From the NCBI RefSeq assembly GCF_963676685.1, contig NC_092345.1, positions 48,071,838 to 48,135,837 on the forward strand: a stretch of DNA of 64,000 nt. The letters run 5' to 3'. Source of the DNA: Mytilus edulis (Eukaryota; Mollusca; Bivalvia; Mytilida; Mytilidae). Within the stretch, counting starts at the first letter, position 1. Each line of letters starts with the position of its first letter. A model generated the notes under the pieces. That model did no database searches. It saw only the letters and a list, made by a program, of their open reading frames with translations, and was not told where the DNA came from. This document shows, one piece after another, positions 45,291 through 56,625 of this stretch. The translations under genes were made by a program, and so were the position numbers.

Positions 45291-46049
45291 AGCCTTTTAT
45301 CTTATTCAAATAGACGTAGAAATATTGTATACTGTAAATACGGAACTTACTTAGTTTTATGATAGACGAATTTTCTATCATTTTATTATGTTATAGTCTC
45401 TGATATTCTGTACAGAATGGCTTTCTGTTTTTGAATCTATGTAACTTATGTTTATATTAAATGTAATGTTGTATTATATATTATCATTGAGAAATGAGAC
45501 TTAAAAAAAATTGAATTGAATTCTTGAATTGCAACCTTTACAAGTTGCACAGTCTAATTATATAGTCATGTGTCCATGTTTTTCAGGACACAGTAAATGA
45601 AATAAATTCAGTTCATAGTAAGTTTTCCTGACTAAAAGGTTCTATCACACTTGTTCCTTACACTCATAATGTCACCGACTTATATGTTTGTATTTAATCG
45701 ATATCATAACTTACAAGAATCTAGATGTTTAAAATGTAACCATGACAACTGTTCAAAGTATGCGGAATTCCTTTTTATTATTATTATTATAAAAATCAAT
45801 GTTTTATTAACAGGTGATAAGTGGCATTACACTTTTCACTTCTCATCGTAGGAACTTAAATTTGACGTAAATACCTGAACTTTTGATTTTCGGAATGTAC
45901 TTTAACTTATTAAGTAGTTATGATGGTTTGGATGTATTTTAAGCTTCAATTCTAAAAGTGGCTTCGATCTTTTGAAATATACTTTAACATAATTATGTAT
46001 TATTTTTTCTAAATCTTAATAATAACATAATTTTCTAGATCGACATTTA

Positions 46050-46240
46050 TGAGATCACCCTGTTTTTGGTGGGGTTCGTGTTGCTTAATCTTTAGTTTTC
46101 TATATTGTGTCTTGTGTACTATTGTTTGTCTGTTTTTCTTTTTCATTTTTAGCCATGGCGTTGTCAGTTTATTTTCGATTTATGAGTTTGACTGTCCCTC
46201 TGGTATCTTTCGTTCCTCTTTTATGTTAGACGGGACGACT
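46050..46240 (-). repeat. Family C repeat, reverse
   Basis: 'ttttggtggggttcgtgttg', 'tagccatggcgttgtcagtt' and 'gactgtccctctggtatctt' are the reverse of 12500-12690. Within 420 nt of the cyclase start exon. Confidence 0.65.
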
Positions 46241-46656
46241 TTTGCTTTAAGTTCCTATTGTTAATGTTTTATCCTTTTTCTGGTGATGTTTCGTTGACCC
46301 CTTCATATTAAGTATAATTTCCTCAGTGGAATATTTGGTTGTTTGGAAGCTGCCAAATTTGACTACATAATTTAAAAGGTATACAAGTTACGGTACCGTT
46401 ACCCACCATTCACTATCGTCAATCATAAATATCTCTTTGGAAGACAGTATAAAACTAGGTTACATTCAATTTCTATTAATCTGCCAAAGGAACATAGACG
46501 ACAAGAAATACTGAGATATATGTCAATTTTCAATGTGTTTTTATGTGTTCTTTGGTTTATATAAGTTTTAAAACCTGATAGAAACGATCTTCTTTGTATA
46601 GGCTGTATTGCTTTCTTACAATATTCTTAGATGAAATACATTTCCATATTATTCAG

Positions 46657-49600
46657 ATGAAGATGGGTGATTCAAAAATCCATCCCATAAAGAATCAACA
46701 ACCCACTCATGAGGGACGATCAGTGTCTACCGATTCCATTATTTCTCTGACTCCGTCACAGATTAATGACGCAATAACGAGTATGCTGAGCATGAGACAA
46801 GTAGCAACAAAGTGTGACGCTGTTTGTAGAGGTACGTTTACAAATATTATAGATTAGTAGCAACACGATGTGCCTCTGTGTGTAGAGTTGTGTTTACAAT
46901 AGATACTGACAACAAGGTATGACACTGTATGTAGAGGTACCTTTACAAAAGATAAGGACAAGTAGGTGTGCCTCTGTATGAAGAAGTTCGTTTACAATAG
47001 AATAGCAATACAATATGTCACTGCATATAAATGTACATTTTCTATAGACAAGAACAACAAGGTGTGTCACTAGATGTAAAAGTACATTTTTCAATAAAAT
47101 AGAACATCGAGATGTTCCAATGCATGTACAGGTACGTTTACATTTTGCATGCTTTTAATTGTAACACAACGTACTGAAAAATATATCAATATCTATCTAC
47201 AGGTAACCCAATTACGGATGCTGGAAAACGCAAGCAAATGATAAAGATGTTATCCGTAGTTATGATACCAGTACTTGTTATTACAGGGATGACAGCAAAT
47301 ACCTTCATCATTGCAATAGACAGCTATATTAGTTCCTCAAGCGTTCGAGAACTACTGTCTTTCAGTATAGAGCTTGGTGCATTACTGCGTACCATACAGT
47401 TTGAACGGGATATGAGTGCACTATATGTCAGTAATATAAAGCCTGAGACTAAAGATTTCTTGCTTCAACGGTATCCTGACACAGACCTAGCTATTCAGAA
47501 TTTATCAAAATGGCCGAGAGGTGACGACATTATAAACGAAATGGAGACACGTGAGCGCTTCTTGTCTTACCTGAACAAACATCGGTACCAACTAGACGTC
47601 TACAATCAGTCAGTGGAAACGGAACTCAATTTTTACTCGAACAGCATCATGGTCTTATTAACATGGTTGTATGATTCCGTCAGCGAGTCCAGTACAGGGT
47701 CGGTCTGGAAAGATGTTGTAGCTTATCAAGAAATCATCGTGTCAAGCGAACTCTTTGGAAGAGAAAGAGCATTAGGTGTATCATTTTATGCGACGGGAGG
47801 ATTTGAGACAAGAGAAGAATATTTGTTATTTATGGAAAATCAGGATAGAGCAAATGTAACATTTGAGTCTGCAAGGTTTTACTCGCAAATAGCATTCGAT
47901 ATTTATAATTTCGAATTGGCTAAGAATGCAAATGTAAGTGGGCGTATAGAAGAGTTCAGGAATCGAATCAAGTCAAATAATTACTCTCGTGAATCGGCAT
48001 CAATTACGGAAGCACAGATGTGGTTTGATAACATGACTATTTATCAAGGCGTTTTGACAAGGACACAGAATGCACTTGCACTTACAATCGACGAGAATCT
48101 TGCCAAAGCCTCGGACGAAGAACTGAAGAGTGTTATCACTATTTGTATTGTGTTTGGGGTGATTTTAATTGTTTGCCCACTGATTGTGTTTGCTGTCTAC
48201 TCACTCACATCGGAAATTCAAAAGTACTCCATCTCAATTGCAAATAGGTAAGAAGTAAAAAATCTCCATCGACATTGAATTAGCATTGTTTTTAAATTGA
48301 TTAATATTATAACACAATGTCGACCGCTGTACCCTTATATTTTTAATGTTTACCTATTATGTTCTTTTTGATTTGTTCACACATCGTTTTCGATAAATGG
48401 ATTTTTAGCAACGGTCATACAAGTAAAAGGTTAAGCTAGCTATAAAACCAGGTTTAGTCCACCATTTTCTGCATCACAAGAAAATGTTTGTACCAAGTAA
48501 GAAATATGACAGTTGTTAAATTACATTCGTTTGGTGTATTTGAGATTTTGCCATTTGCATACGGACTTTCCGTTTAGAATTTTCCTCACAGTCCGGTATT
48601 TTTGTAATTTTACTTTGTGATAAGAAAACGTTTTATAAAGGCCTTTCGCGATATTAACAATATAAATGTTTCTGTTATTTGAAAATTATATTTTTGTGGA
48701 CATGATATAAACCATTATAAATTCAATATCAATCACTAAAGATTGATAACTCATTCAGCTCAATCACAGATCATATACACTAGTAGGAATACAATATTTT
48801 TCTAAGTTGTCCGACCATATTTTACAGGGGAAAATTAGATGTTTGACGATAACAAGATTTCCTATTCTCAAACAATATGATTTTTTGTTATAAAACGATT
48901 TGAGTTAACACACAAGTACCTAGAATATAAGTGTGATTACAATAGTATATAAAATGTTAGAACGTGTATACATTTTAACATATTCAGTAATGCACCATTT
49001 TAATCATTTAATAAATATTTATGAATTCTAAAAGACTGTGCACTGTTCTGCAAGGTCTGTGACAATCTGCTACAATAAAAACAATTTAAACTAATAGTCT
49101 AGAATACAAAACTCATAGATCGAACATTATTGAATACGTAATAAATTAAGTAATTTTATTACAGGACTAAGGCACTAAATAAAGAAAAGAAATTGACAGA
49201 CATGCTCTTATATCAGATGTTGCCTAGAGAGGTAGCAGAAATGCTGAAAAGAAGTGAACAGGTTAACGCCGAGCAGTACAGCGAGTCGACCATATTCTTC
49301 AGTGATATAGTAGGATTCACATCCATTTCTGCTCAGAGCTCTCCGTTACAGGTTGTAGACATGTTAAATAACTTGTACTCTTGCTTTGACACGAGGATTG
49401 ACATGTATGATGTGTACAAAGTGGAGACAATTGGGGATGCTTACATGGTCGTTTCAGGTATGATATTTACAAAGTTGAGACAATTTTGGATGCTTACATG
49501 GTCGTTTAAGGTATGACTTTTACAAAGTATTAACAGTTGGGGATTCGTACATGGTCATTTCAGGAAATTAGTCAAATTTGATTTAATATATTCCAAAATT

Positions 49601-52600
49601 ATTGTGCTTAGCGGGTTGATATGAAAATTTTATCAGCTACTTTCGATTATCATAGTATGACTTTCCGTAGTGTTATATCGCCATTGTCTCCTGTCTCCAT
49701 TGTTGAAGCATATGATAAAAAGATTGTTTATATCAGTTGTTTTATAAACCCTCTGTCAATATCACACCACTCACGTGGTCGGTTCTTGGGCTGATATTAC
49801 GTCTGATAAGACGTCATAATTCATTCTTAAGCTAGCATATTTTGGGGGCTTTCCTTATTTATTGCGCAGCTAGATTTCGTCGTTAAACTTAAGAAAAAGC
49901 TTTTTTTGTACCATTATTACATTTCGTTAAAATGTTTGAATACCCCTGTTTAACTCTATTTTGTAATCATTTAGGGATGTCTAGTGTTATAGTTATGGAA
50001 AATTTCGGTCATTGCTTAATGTGGTACATTACAGTAAATGGAGATAACTCTGTAAACATCAGATGAACGTTTTAATCACGTTATAATCTTATGGAAATAG
50101 TAAGCTTTTCATTCAAATTCAATCCAAACTAGTGTTTGTGAAACTGCTTCATACAAATATATATCTATATATATTCATAGGTTTGAACGTAGTTTTCAAT
50201 TTAGACTTGTTTATATATATTCATATATATAATTCGATGAAATTTTTCCGGTAAAGTGTGTGTTCTTTTTTAAATTTCATATTTACAAATGTATGTCAAA
50301 GGGTGAAAGTAAAATTTTCTGAAAATTAAACGAGACAAATTAATTAAAGTCAAGGTGTTGGGTACCACCTTAATTATTATACCTATGAATGTTTTCGGTA
50401 CCACCTTAATTATTATACCTATGAATGTTTTCAGGTGTACCGAAGCGTAATGGTATACGCCATGCCTCTGAGATAGCTACTGTGGCCCTGGATCTTCTTG
50501 ATCACGTGAAGAAACTAGAGATTCAACATCTACCGGAAACAAAGTTTAAACTTAGAATTGGTGCGCACTCAGGTAACTCAACATATCTGGCATTAATTTT
50601 TTTTTAAGTTTTTGCTGCTGTTTCGGATTTAAACTTTATTATCTTTTTTCTTGATATATATAAATCTATATCTGGTTTAAAATCAGGTCTGTTTAATAAT
50701 GAACTTTATTAACCAACTAGTAAGTGCATTATTGCCAAAAATGACTGTTTATTAAAAATTACATATTTTCTGTAATGGCCCTGTTTTTTCTGTAATGGCC
50801 CTGTTTTTCTGTAATGGCCCTGTTTTTTTCTGTAATGGCCCTGTTTTTCTGTAATGGCCCTGTATTAATGCCCAGTTTGTCTGTATTAAGCCCTGTTAGG
50901 GTGTTTAATAAAGTTAATAAAACTAAGTTGTAAAGAGTATAATACCTTCTTGTATTTTATTTGATTTAGTAACCAGCAACCAACATTAAAGAACCATATA
51001 AAGGGATCACTGTTCATCCTGTTTTTTAACACATATCTCTTTCAACTTAATATCTTGGATATTTGGTATATTTAAAGCTTTATAATGGTGAAGTACAAAT
51101 TATTTTGTTCAAACTAAACTGTCATTAAAAGAGTAAGACAGTACATCAAGTTAGCAGCAACACATACATTTTGTTCAGTTGGTTAATAAATGTATTAAGA
51201 AATGGGTGTTTTTATAATGGCCCTGTTATATGTCCTCGGTCAGTAATAATGGCCTCGGATGTCTGTAATAGCCCTCGGCGTTGCTTCGGGCCATTACAGA
51301 CTTCCTCGACCATTATTACAGACCTTGGACATATAACAGGACCATTATAAAAACACCCATTCATTAATACTATAGTAACAGGTGATAATTAATCAAATAT
51401 GTTTAAAATTCTAAAAAGCACAAATGGACTATACATGTGTCTGTTTTCCATAACAAATCTTTACAAGGGACGTCTAATAGCAAAAATCAAAAATACCTTG
51501 CTTATAAATTCGTTTTACCAAAAATGCGTTTCGTGTACATAAGTCTCATCAGTGGCACTCTAATTAAAACATTTCGAAGGTCAAATCAAAAACGAAGTTG
51601 TAGAGCCCTGCAAACCAGAATTTCCAAATGGTTTCGCCAAATACGTATATACATGTAGCCATCTATGCACATTGGGTATAAAATGCCTAGTGGTTGACGT
51701 TTTTCAATATTGTTTAAATAGCAACTTCACAAAAAAGAGAATATCAATGATATTTACTGTCAGTACATGAATGCAGACTCCTGGGCTGGTGATTTTAACG
51801 GTGACGAAACCAATTGTCTTTCTTGTTGTTGAAAACACATATGTTTCAAATGGAAATCTGAGTTTTTAAACATGAACATGAAAAACATTCATACATTAAT
51901 TACAAAACCAGTAGCAGCAATGATCCATATCAAATTGATATTGAAATAGATCAAACATAGCTATAAAAGTAGTGACTCATTTTAATTTATAATCTAACTG
52001 TGTTTAGGTTCTGTCTTAGCTGGAGTAGTTGGAACTAAAATGCCGCGATATTGTTTATTTGGAAGAACTGTCAGCATTGCATCAAAGATGGAGTCTCAAG
52101 GGCGAGGTATGTATAACAAATTTCTCTTCAATAGATATACAAAGGTTAAAGATCATGGCACATCGCAATGGGGAAGTGGAAACACATTTTGTTTAATCTA
52201 AAGTTTCAACATGAAAAAAATTCAAAACACTTGTTTCATCATGCGTATAAAATATCGTAGAAATGAAAGAAATTGTGGTGTATACGTCAACGAAACCGCC
52301 TAGATTATTACAAAATAACACGAATATGTCTTGTAAAGCAATAATTCTAAGTCTACAAAAAGTTGGGAATGCATTACATAGACTAGCTACTGCCAAAACC
52401 TCAAACTTCAACAAACATATCCACGAGTGACACCATTTTTCTCATATTTCCAGAGACAATAATTAAGATATAACTTATACCTGATTTTGAATGGAAACCG
52501 GTATGATAGACATTTTTTTATATTACAGCTAACAAGATACAAATAAGTCAAACAACTAGGGATCTTCTAGTTACAATTGGTGGGTTTGTAATGGATGAAA

Positions 52601-55112
52601 GAAGAGACAGTGAAATGCGAGTAAGTCATGCCTTTTTATAACGTGTAATACATTGAATAAAAGAAAACAAATGATATGGGGTATCTATCCACGACACTCA
52701 CAAAACTAGTTCATGTATAGCAACAACATAAAAAAAGCAAAGATTCACCGCTTTTTTATTACTGTTATTCATCTCAAAGTCAAAGTGAGGCCTTCAATAC
52801 GGATAAAAAAAAATATGCAAGTTATAGACGGCGCCTAACACCGGATTTAATGTACCTCAGTAGAAAAGGCTATATCGCAGCGAAGGAATAAATTGGATGT
52901 ACGTTTTTCTTAGAAGAGAACAAAACAGAGCTTTATTAAATCATACTTTTGTATCGAAATTTGTCTTACCATCTGTAACAATTAAACATACACCATCATA
53001 CAAAAAACCCATAGCACAATTCTGGAATCATTGTAAAATATTTTCGGAATGCTGTGTTGTTAAACTATGCAAAACGCGGGAAATGTGGTATCATTTAACT
53101 ACGCCATTCTTAAAAATGTGTTTTCCGTACCAGAAAGTGAGTTTTGAATACAATTCACTAATCCAAAGGATTTGTCGAAACAACAGAAGCATGTATTTTG
53201 TTTGATTTACAATTGTACTATAACGATAGTTTGCCTATAGATTCAGGATACATCTGTCTGTGCACTGGAAGAAACAGCCAAACAAACGAGACAGGAAAAA
53301 CAAAGGGGCAATATAAAAACAAATATGATCAAGTTCTTTATTGGATACGTACTTTTTTTGCAATATGATAGGACATCTTTATCTGCATACAAAAAGGTTC
53401 AAAAATAAAAACAGTTTTTTATTTTATTCAACTATTTTGGATTGGATTGAAATGAAATCATTTGCCATTTATTTCAGACGGATCGGGATGTCATGAATGC
53501 TTTCAGTGACATGGTTCGAACTTATTGGTTACAGCGCCGTGAAGGGTTAACAGGGAGTTTCTCAGATGCTTCTGGAAATTCAACTGATGAAGAAACACAT
53601 TTTTCAACAAATAAATCAGGAGGTATGATCGTGTATTTTATTTTAAAGAACTTCAAGTCTCGATATCTGAAGTTCGAAATGTATAAATGTATATAGGTAT
53701 GTATTTATTGAATTGATTGATTTACTGATTGATGGAATTTTACGCCACTTTCAGCACTATTTATTATATCATTGCTGTCAGTTTTATTGGCATAAAAGGA
53801 GTAGGTCCGGTAAGGACCGATTTTGGCCTCAAATTTCAGATTCATCTGACGAAAGATTTTGACCACTTTTTAAACACTTAAGTGTCTATCTTATTTGAAT
53901 TAATTAGTTTATGTGAAAGATTTTAACAGATTTAGTCATTAAAAACGATCCGATTCAAGCTCAAATATGAAAAAATCTACCTAATATGCCGAAAAATTTC
54001 ACTTTTCAGATGGTTTTTGGTAATAATGAAAGTGGCCGCATCCGTGTTCATCCTCAACCTTTCTATATGTTATGTATTATCATAAAATACAACTTACATT
54101 TCAACATTAAGGATGAACACGAATGCGGCCACTTTCGTTTTACACGAAAACAGTCTAAAATTTAACTAAAATGCTAGAATTATGAGGATTTCAGTAATTT
54201 AGCATGACTTAATGGTGCTAGTACCGGATATATGTGCATTGTATTGTCAAAAATAGCCCACATTTATGTAGCAGAAGCATTCTACTGTCCAATAAATAAC
54301 TAAAGGTTTACATTTTAACAATTTTGTAAAACTGCTATATTTTGGGGCCAAAAAGGGGTCTTACTGAACCTACTCCTTTTGGATATTTCGGAGAGAATCA
54401 TCTACCTTCGACAGGAAAGCTGACAATCCCAGTCAATTAAGACCCAAGACGGAAATTTAACGCACCTAGCACGTGTATGGTTAAGACCCATCACATTATA
54501 CACGTCGGATGTCCTTTGTTTATTCATATTGATGAAGATTCTGTCTCAACATCAATGTACGTGTTTTTACTGCACTAACATGTATTGATAACATGCAAAG
54601 TGCTGTGTAGCAAGTTTTCTAAATCGCTCTGCTTTCCGGTTAACACGTATAAAGTAGTGTAGTTCTATATCACAGAATAATATGGACACTAAAAACGTGG
54701 GATAAATACTAAATGACATACATGTCTGTTTGAAGAAAAAAAATCAGGTTTCAATTCAATATATCATGTACTGTGTTAAAGCTCTAGATTATACTGACTG
54801 ACGAGGAAAGGTAACACGAGGTCAATGCAAGCTTTTTAGTTCAGTCTAGACGGTCGAGTGGTCGAGAGTACTGGGCATAGTGCATGCACTGTTGTCAAGA
54901 TATCCAGGCGAAAAAAGAACAAAATATTGCTTCCACGAATTTGCAAATTTAACATTTTTGTGCTGATATTTAGAGTAATTTTTTAAAACATGTATTATAT
55001 GTGCTTTCAGCCTTGTATCACCTTCACTGGTGAACATGTATTAATCTCCATATAACATGACTGGTATTTTTTTTTTCTCGTTTCAGGTTTAAAGTCTTAC
55101 TATCCGCATTGA
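46657..55112 (+). CDS. NIT-domain membrane guanylate cyclase
   Basis: Makes cGMP from GTP in response to an extracellular signal (known for receptor cyclases; ligand not visible here). Exons 46657-46831, 47203-48247, 49165-49457, 50435-50572, 52008-52106, 52529-52620, 53478-53622, 55087-55112 join exactly to 670 residues. ATG taken at 46657, directly after an acceptor 'attcag'; Met3 (46663) is possible. Residues about 73-97 are TM1. The extracellular NIT sensor follows ([15 protein letters not shown]; later [17 protein letters not shown]). TM2 is 369-393, then a short linker ([16 protein letters not shown]) and the cyclase domain: metal Asp454 in FSDIVGFT, Glu494 and Asp498 in VETIGDAYM, Cys566 in MPRYCLFG. 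Glu494 and Cys566 fit guanine selection. The stretch [12 protein letters not shown] (569-580) departs from the usual GDTVNTASRMES. Similar NIT-GCs in the annelid Platynereis were linked to nitric oxide signalling. 5' UTR exons not located. Confidence 0.92.
46801..47148 (+). repeat. 49-bp tandem repeat, about seven copies, starting in cyclase exon 1
   Basis: Copy 1 contains the last 31 nt of the exon and its donor (aagtgtgacgctgtttgtag then AGGTACGTTT). Six diverged copies follow in the intron with the same caac-aag-gtgt-gcctctg-tatgtag-gtac-tttac order. Details are given as a finding. Confidence 0.85.
47203..48247 (+). CDS. Cyclase exon 2: TM1, NIT sensor, TM2
   Basis: One large exon holds the whole sensor module, as often happens when a domain was acquired as a unit. 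It begins after 'tatctacag' and ends AAT AG before GTAAGA. The NIT pattern is seen in two halves: an N-terminal helix pair with [23 protein letters not shown], and a C-terminal half with [17 protein letters not shown]. Several Asn-X-Ser/Thr sites lie between TM1 and TM2, which fits extracellular placement. Confidence 0.92.
48360..48620 (-). repeat. Family D repeat, reverse
   Basis: 'gtaccaagtaagaaatatga' and 'catacggactttccgtttag' match other family-D copies. Intron 2 of the cyclase. Confidence 0.55.
49165..50572 (+). CDS. Cyclase exons 3 and 4: linker and first half of catalytic domain
   Basis: Exons 49165-49457 and 50435-50572. Exon 3 carries [21 protein letters not shown] and [14 protein letters not shown], ending at the conserved phase-1 intron position inside VSG. 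Exon 4 carries [15 protein letters not shown] and LRIGAHS, ending in the conserved HSG. Both splice junctions of the intervening intron carry tandem duplications. Confidence 0.92.
49405..49563 (+). repeat. 53-bp tandem triplication of the end of cyclase exon 3
   Basis: Copies at 49405-49457 (coding), 49458-49510 and 49511-49563, each starting gtatga and containing a version of 'gatgcttacatggtcgttt'. The boundary between copies 1 and 2 is the splice donor. Confidence 0.92.
50361..50432 (+). repeat. Perfect 36-bp tandem duplication at the acceptor of cyclase exon 4
   Basis: ggtaccaccttaattattat and the following 16 bases occur twice in succession without a mismatch; the second copy runs into the AG at 50433-50434. 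Confidence 0.95.
50755..50890 (+). repeat. 'tgtaatggccctgttttt' tandem repeat
   Basis: Five to six copies of roughly 20 bp differing in T-run length. Same words recur in the foldback element at 51190-51370. Confidence 0.85.
51190..51370. repeat. Foldback element with 'aatgggtgtttttataatgg' ends
   Basis: Arms near 51201-51237 and 51324-51361 are complementary; the middle has 'cctcgg' and 'taatggcc' words. Shares the 'taatggccctgtt' word with the tandem array 300 nt upstream, suggesting the array derives from this element's end. Confidence 0.75.
51465..51645 (+). repeat. Dispersed repeat family A
   Basis: 'aaaatgcgtttcgtgtacat' and 'aagtctcatcagtggcactc' match the family-A core. Confidence 0.6.
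52008..55112 (+). CDS. Cyclase exons 5 to 8: end of catalytic domain and C-terminus
   Basis: Exons 52008-52106 ([23 protein letters not shown]), 52529-52620 ([12 protein letters not shown]), 53478-53622 ([14 protein letters not shown] then an acidic Ser/Thr tail) and 55087-55112 ([11 protein letters not shown] at 55110). The family ending 'G.V.TYWL' is met by VRTYWL. The last exon adds only eight residues. An ATTAAA at 55354-55359 is a possible polyadenylation signal. Confidence 0.85.
53794..54380. mobile_element. 587-bp element with inverted ends and an inner hairpin
   Basis: 'aaaaggaggtaggt'-type left end (aaaaggagtaggtccggtaa) faces 'ttactgaacctactcctttt'. Inner hairpin at 54025-54138 has 30-nt arms around 'aagtggccgcatccgtgttc'. 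A fragment of a related end is at 23578-23620. In the last intron of the cyclase. Confidence 0.7.
54784..55005 (+). mobile_element. tRNA-derived SINE, copy 1
   Basis: Starts 'ctgacgaggaaaggtaacac', has a degenerate tRNA-like region ('cggtcgagtggtcgagagta') and ends 'tgcttccacgaatttgcaaa' and 'ctgatatttag'. Aligns with copy 2 at 55417. Lies about 80 nt before the last exon of the cyclase gene. Confidence 0.6.
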
Positions 55113-55416
55113 AGAAAACTCGACAAACTCTACACATGCATAACAAATAATGACAATTTTAGTTTTTGGGCATGCGAAGTTTGATAACATTGCAGATAAG
55201 AAATGAGTGTATCACTCGATTATTACCTGTTACTTTGTTAATTTTAGAGTGCTGTGATGATTGTATATATTATCTATTTCATTTTATGTCCTAAACTGGT
55301 GGTTCTATCGTCACATCGTATCATGATGCACCTGTCATTTGTCTTAAAATACAATTAAACATAAAATTCCAACTTCCTACCTTATATAGCATGTATGTGT
55401 TACGAATCTAGAAAAA

Positions 55417-55645
55417 AAACTGACGAGGAAAGGTATAACACACAGCTCCCTGAAGCATTATTATTGTAGAGCCTAGGTGGTGGAGAGGTATCGCGTGTCG
55501 GGCATAGTGCAAGATGATTTGGGCCACGATATCTCTGTAGATCTCTCCGTAGCATGAGTTCAAATCCCGGCAAGGGAATAACAAAAAATTGCTTCCGCAA
55601 ATTAACAGATCTAACAATGTTGTTCTGATATTTAGACGAATTATA
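55417..55645 (+). mobile_element. tRNA-derived SINE, copy 2
   Basis: Clear internal promoter boxes: A-box-like 'taggtggtggagaggta' and B-box 'gagttcaaatccc', with a 'ggcaagg' end of the tRNA part, then a family-specific tail ending 'ctgatatttagacgaatta'. Same head and tail as copy 1. Confidence 0.7.
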
Positions 55646-56099
55646 TATGTATTTATATATATTATATCAGTTTGTTTTGCTGATTTATTTTGATGCCCTT
55701 TACAAGGTATGTTGCAAATCATGAATTTGACATTCAAATATGATGATGTTACTGTTTTATTCCAATGGTATCATCATTATCAGAAGTCACGGTACTGACA
55801 TGATTTATAACATACCATTCGTAAGTTAAGTGTTTTTCCCGAATTGATATTCTGTATTATCCGTATTGTATAGAAAAGAAGAAATGAGGTCTAAAATAAC
55901 CTCGCGAAATATTCATTTGCTTGACCCAAATCAGAAATTTTAACAATGGTTATCATTTCTTAATTTTTTGTAGATGTCTATTTTTCTCTATGGTTTGGCG
56001 TAAATGGCAGATCTCAAACAGTTTCTGTTTTATTTGTTCGGACTTTTTTGACTAGGGACAATTGACAGGTTGACTTGGTATATAGACACGATTCAATTG

Positions 56100-56290
56100 T
56101 TGTAAAGGTTTAAATCATAAAAGTACTGAAAATTTTAACGGAAAGTCCCTAATCAAATGGCAAAATAAAAAAATCAAACGAATGGATAACAACTGTCATA
56201 CATGTATTCCTGACATGGTACAGGAATTTTCTCATGTAGAACAAGGTGGATTAAACCTGGTTTTATAGTAAGTTAAACTCTCATTTGTAT
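56100..56290 (+). repeat. Family D repeat
   Basis: 'acggaaagtccctaatcaaa', 'caaacgaatggataacaact' and 'ggattaaacctggttttata' define this family best. Confidence 0.65.
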
Positions 56291-56444
56291 GACAGTCGCA
56301 GAAAATTCCATTATATTGACAACAACGTATAAACAAAACAAACATGTAACAAAGAAACACAAAACGGCATATAAACAAAGCAATTAAATTAAAAGGTACT
56401 ATTAAGATTAATTTGGTGATGTGTGTCACATGGTTGTTATCATT

Positions 56445-56625
56445 AATAAACTCATCATAGATACCAGGACTAAATTTTATATCTACGTCAGACGCGCTTT
56501 TCGTCTACAAAAAACTCATCAGTGACGCTCGAAGACGCGCGTTTCGTCTACAAAAAAATCTTCAGTGACGCTCGAATCCAAAAAAAATTATAAAAAGCCA
56601 AATAAAATATTGAAGTATACTCTTG
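56445..56625 (+). repeat. Family A repeat with internal duplication
   Basis: The 'cgcttttcgtctacaaaaaa' segment occurs twice ('acgcgcgtttcgtctacaaa' again 50 nt later), each followed by 'cagtgacgctcgaa'. Confidence 0.65.

Noticed and set aside
46594-46656. Upstream ATG of the cyclase frame
   Set aside because: Lies before an acceptor 'attcag'; the sequence between has no family resemblance and the natural start is at 46657 or 46663.
51437-51658. 73-codon frame
   Set aside because: Made of the dispersed family-A repeat.
53241-53410. Open frame as an extra or alternative cyclase exon
   Set aside because: In phase with exon 6, but it ends in a stop and would remove the conserved VRTYWL ending that the exon at 53478 supplies; no family similarity.
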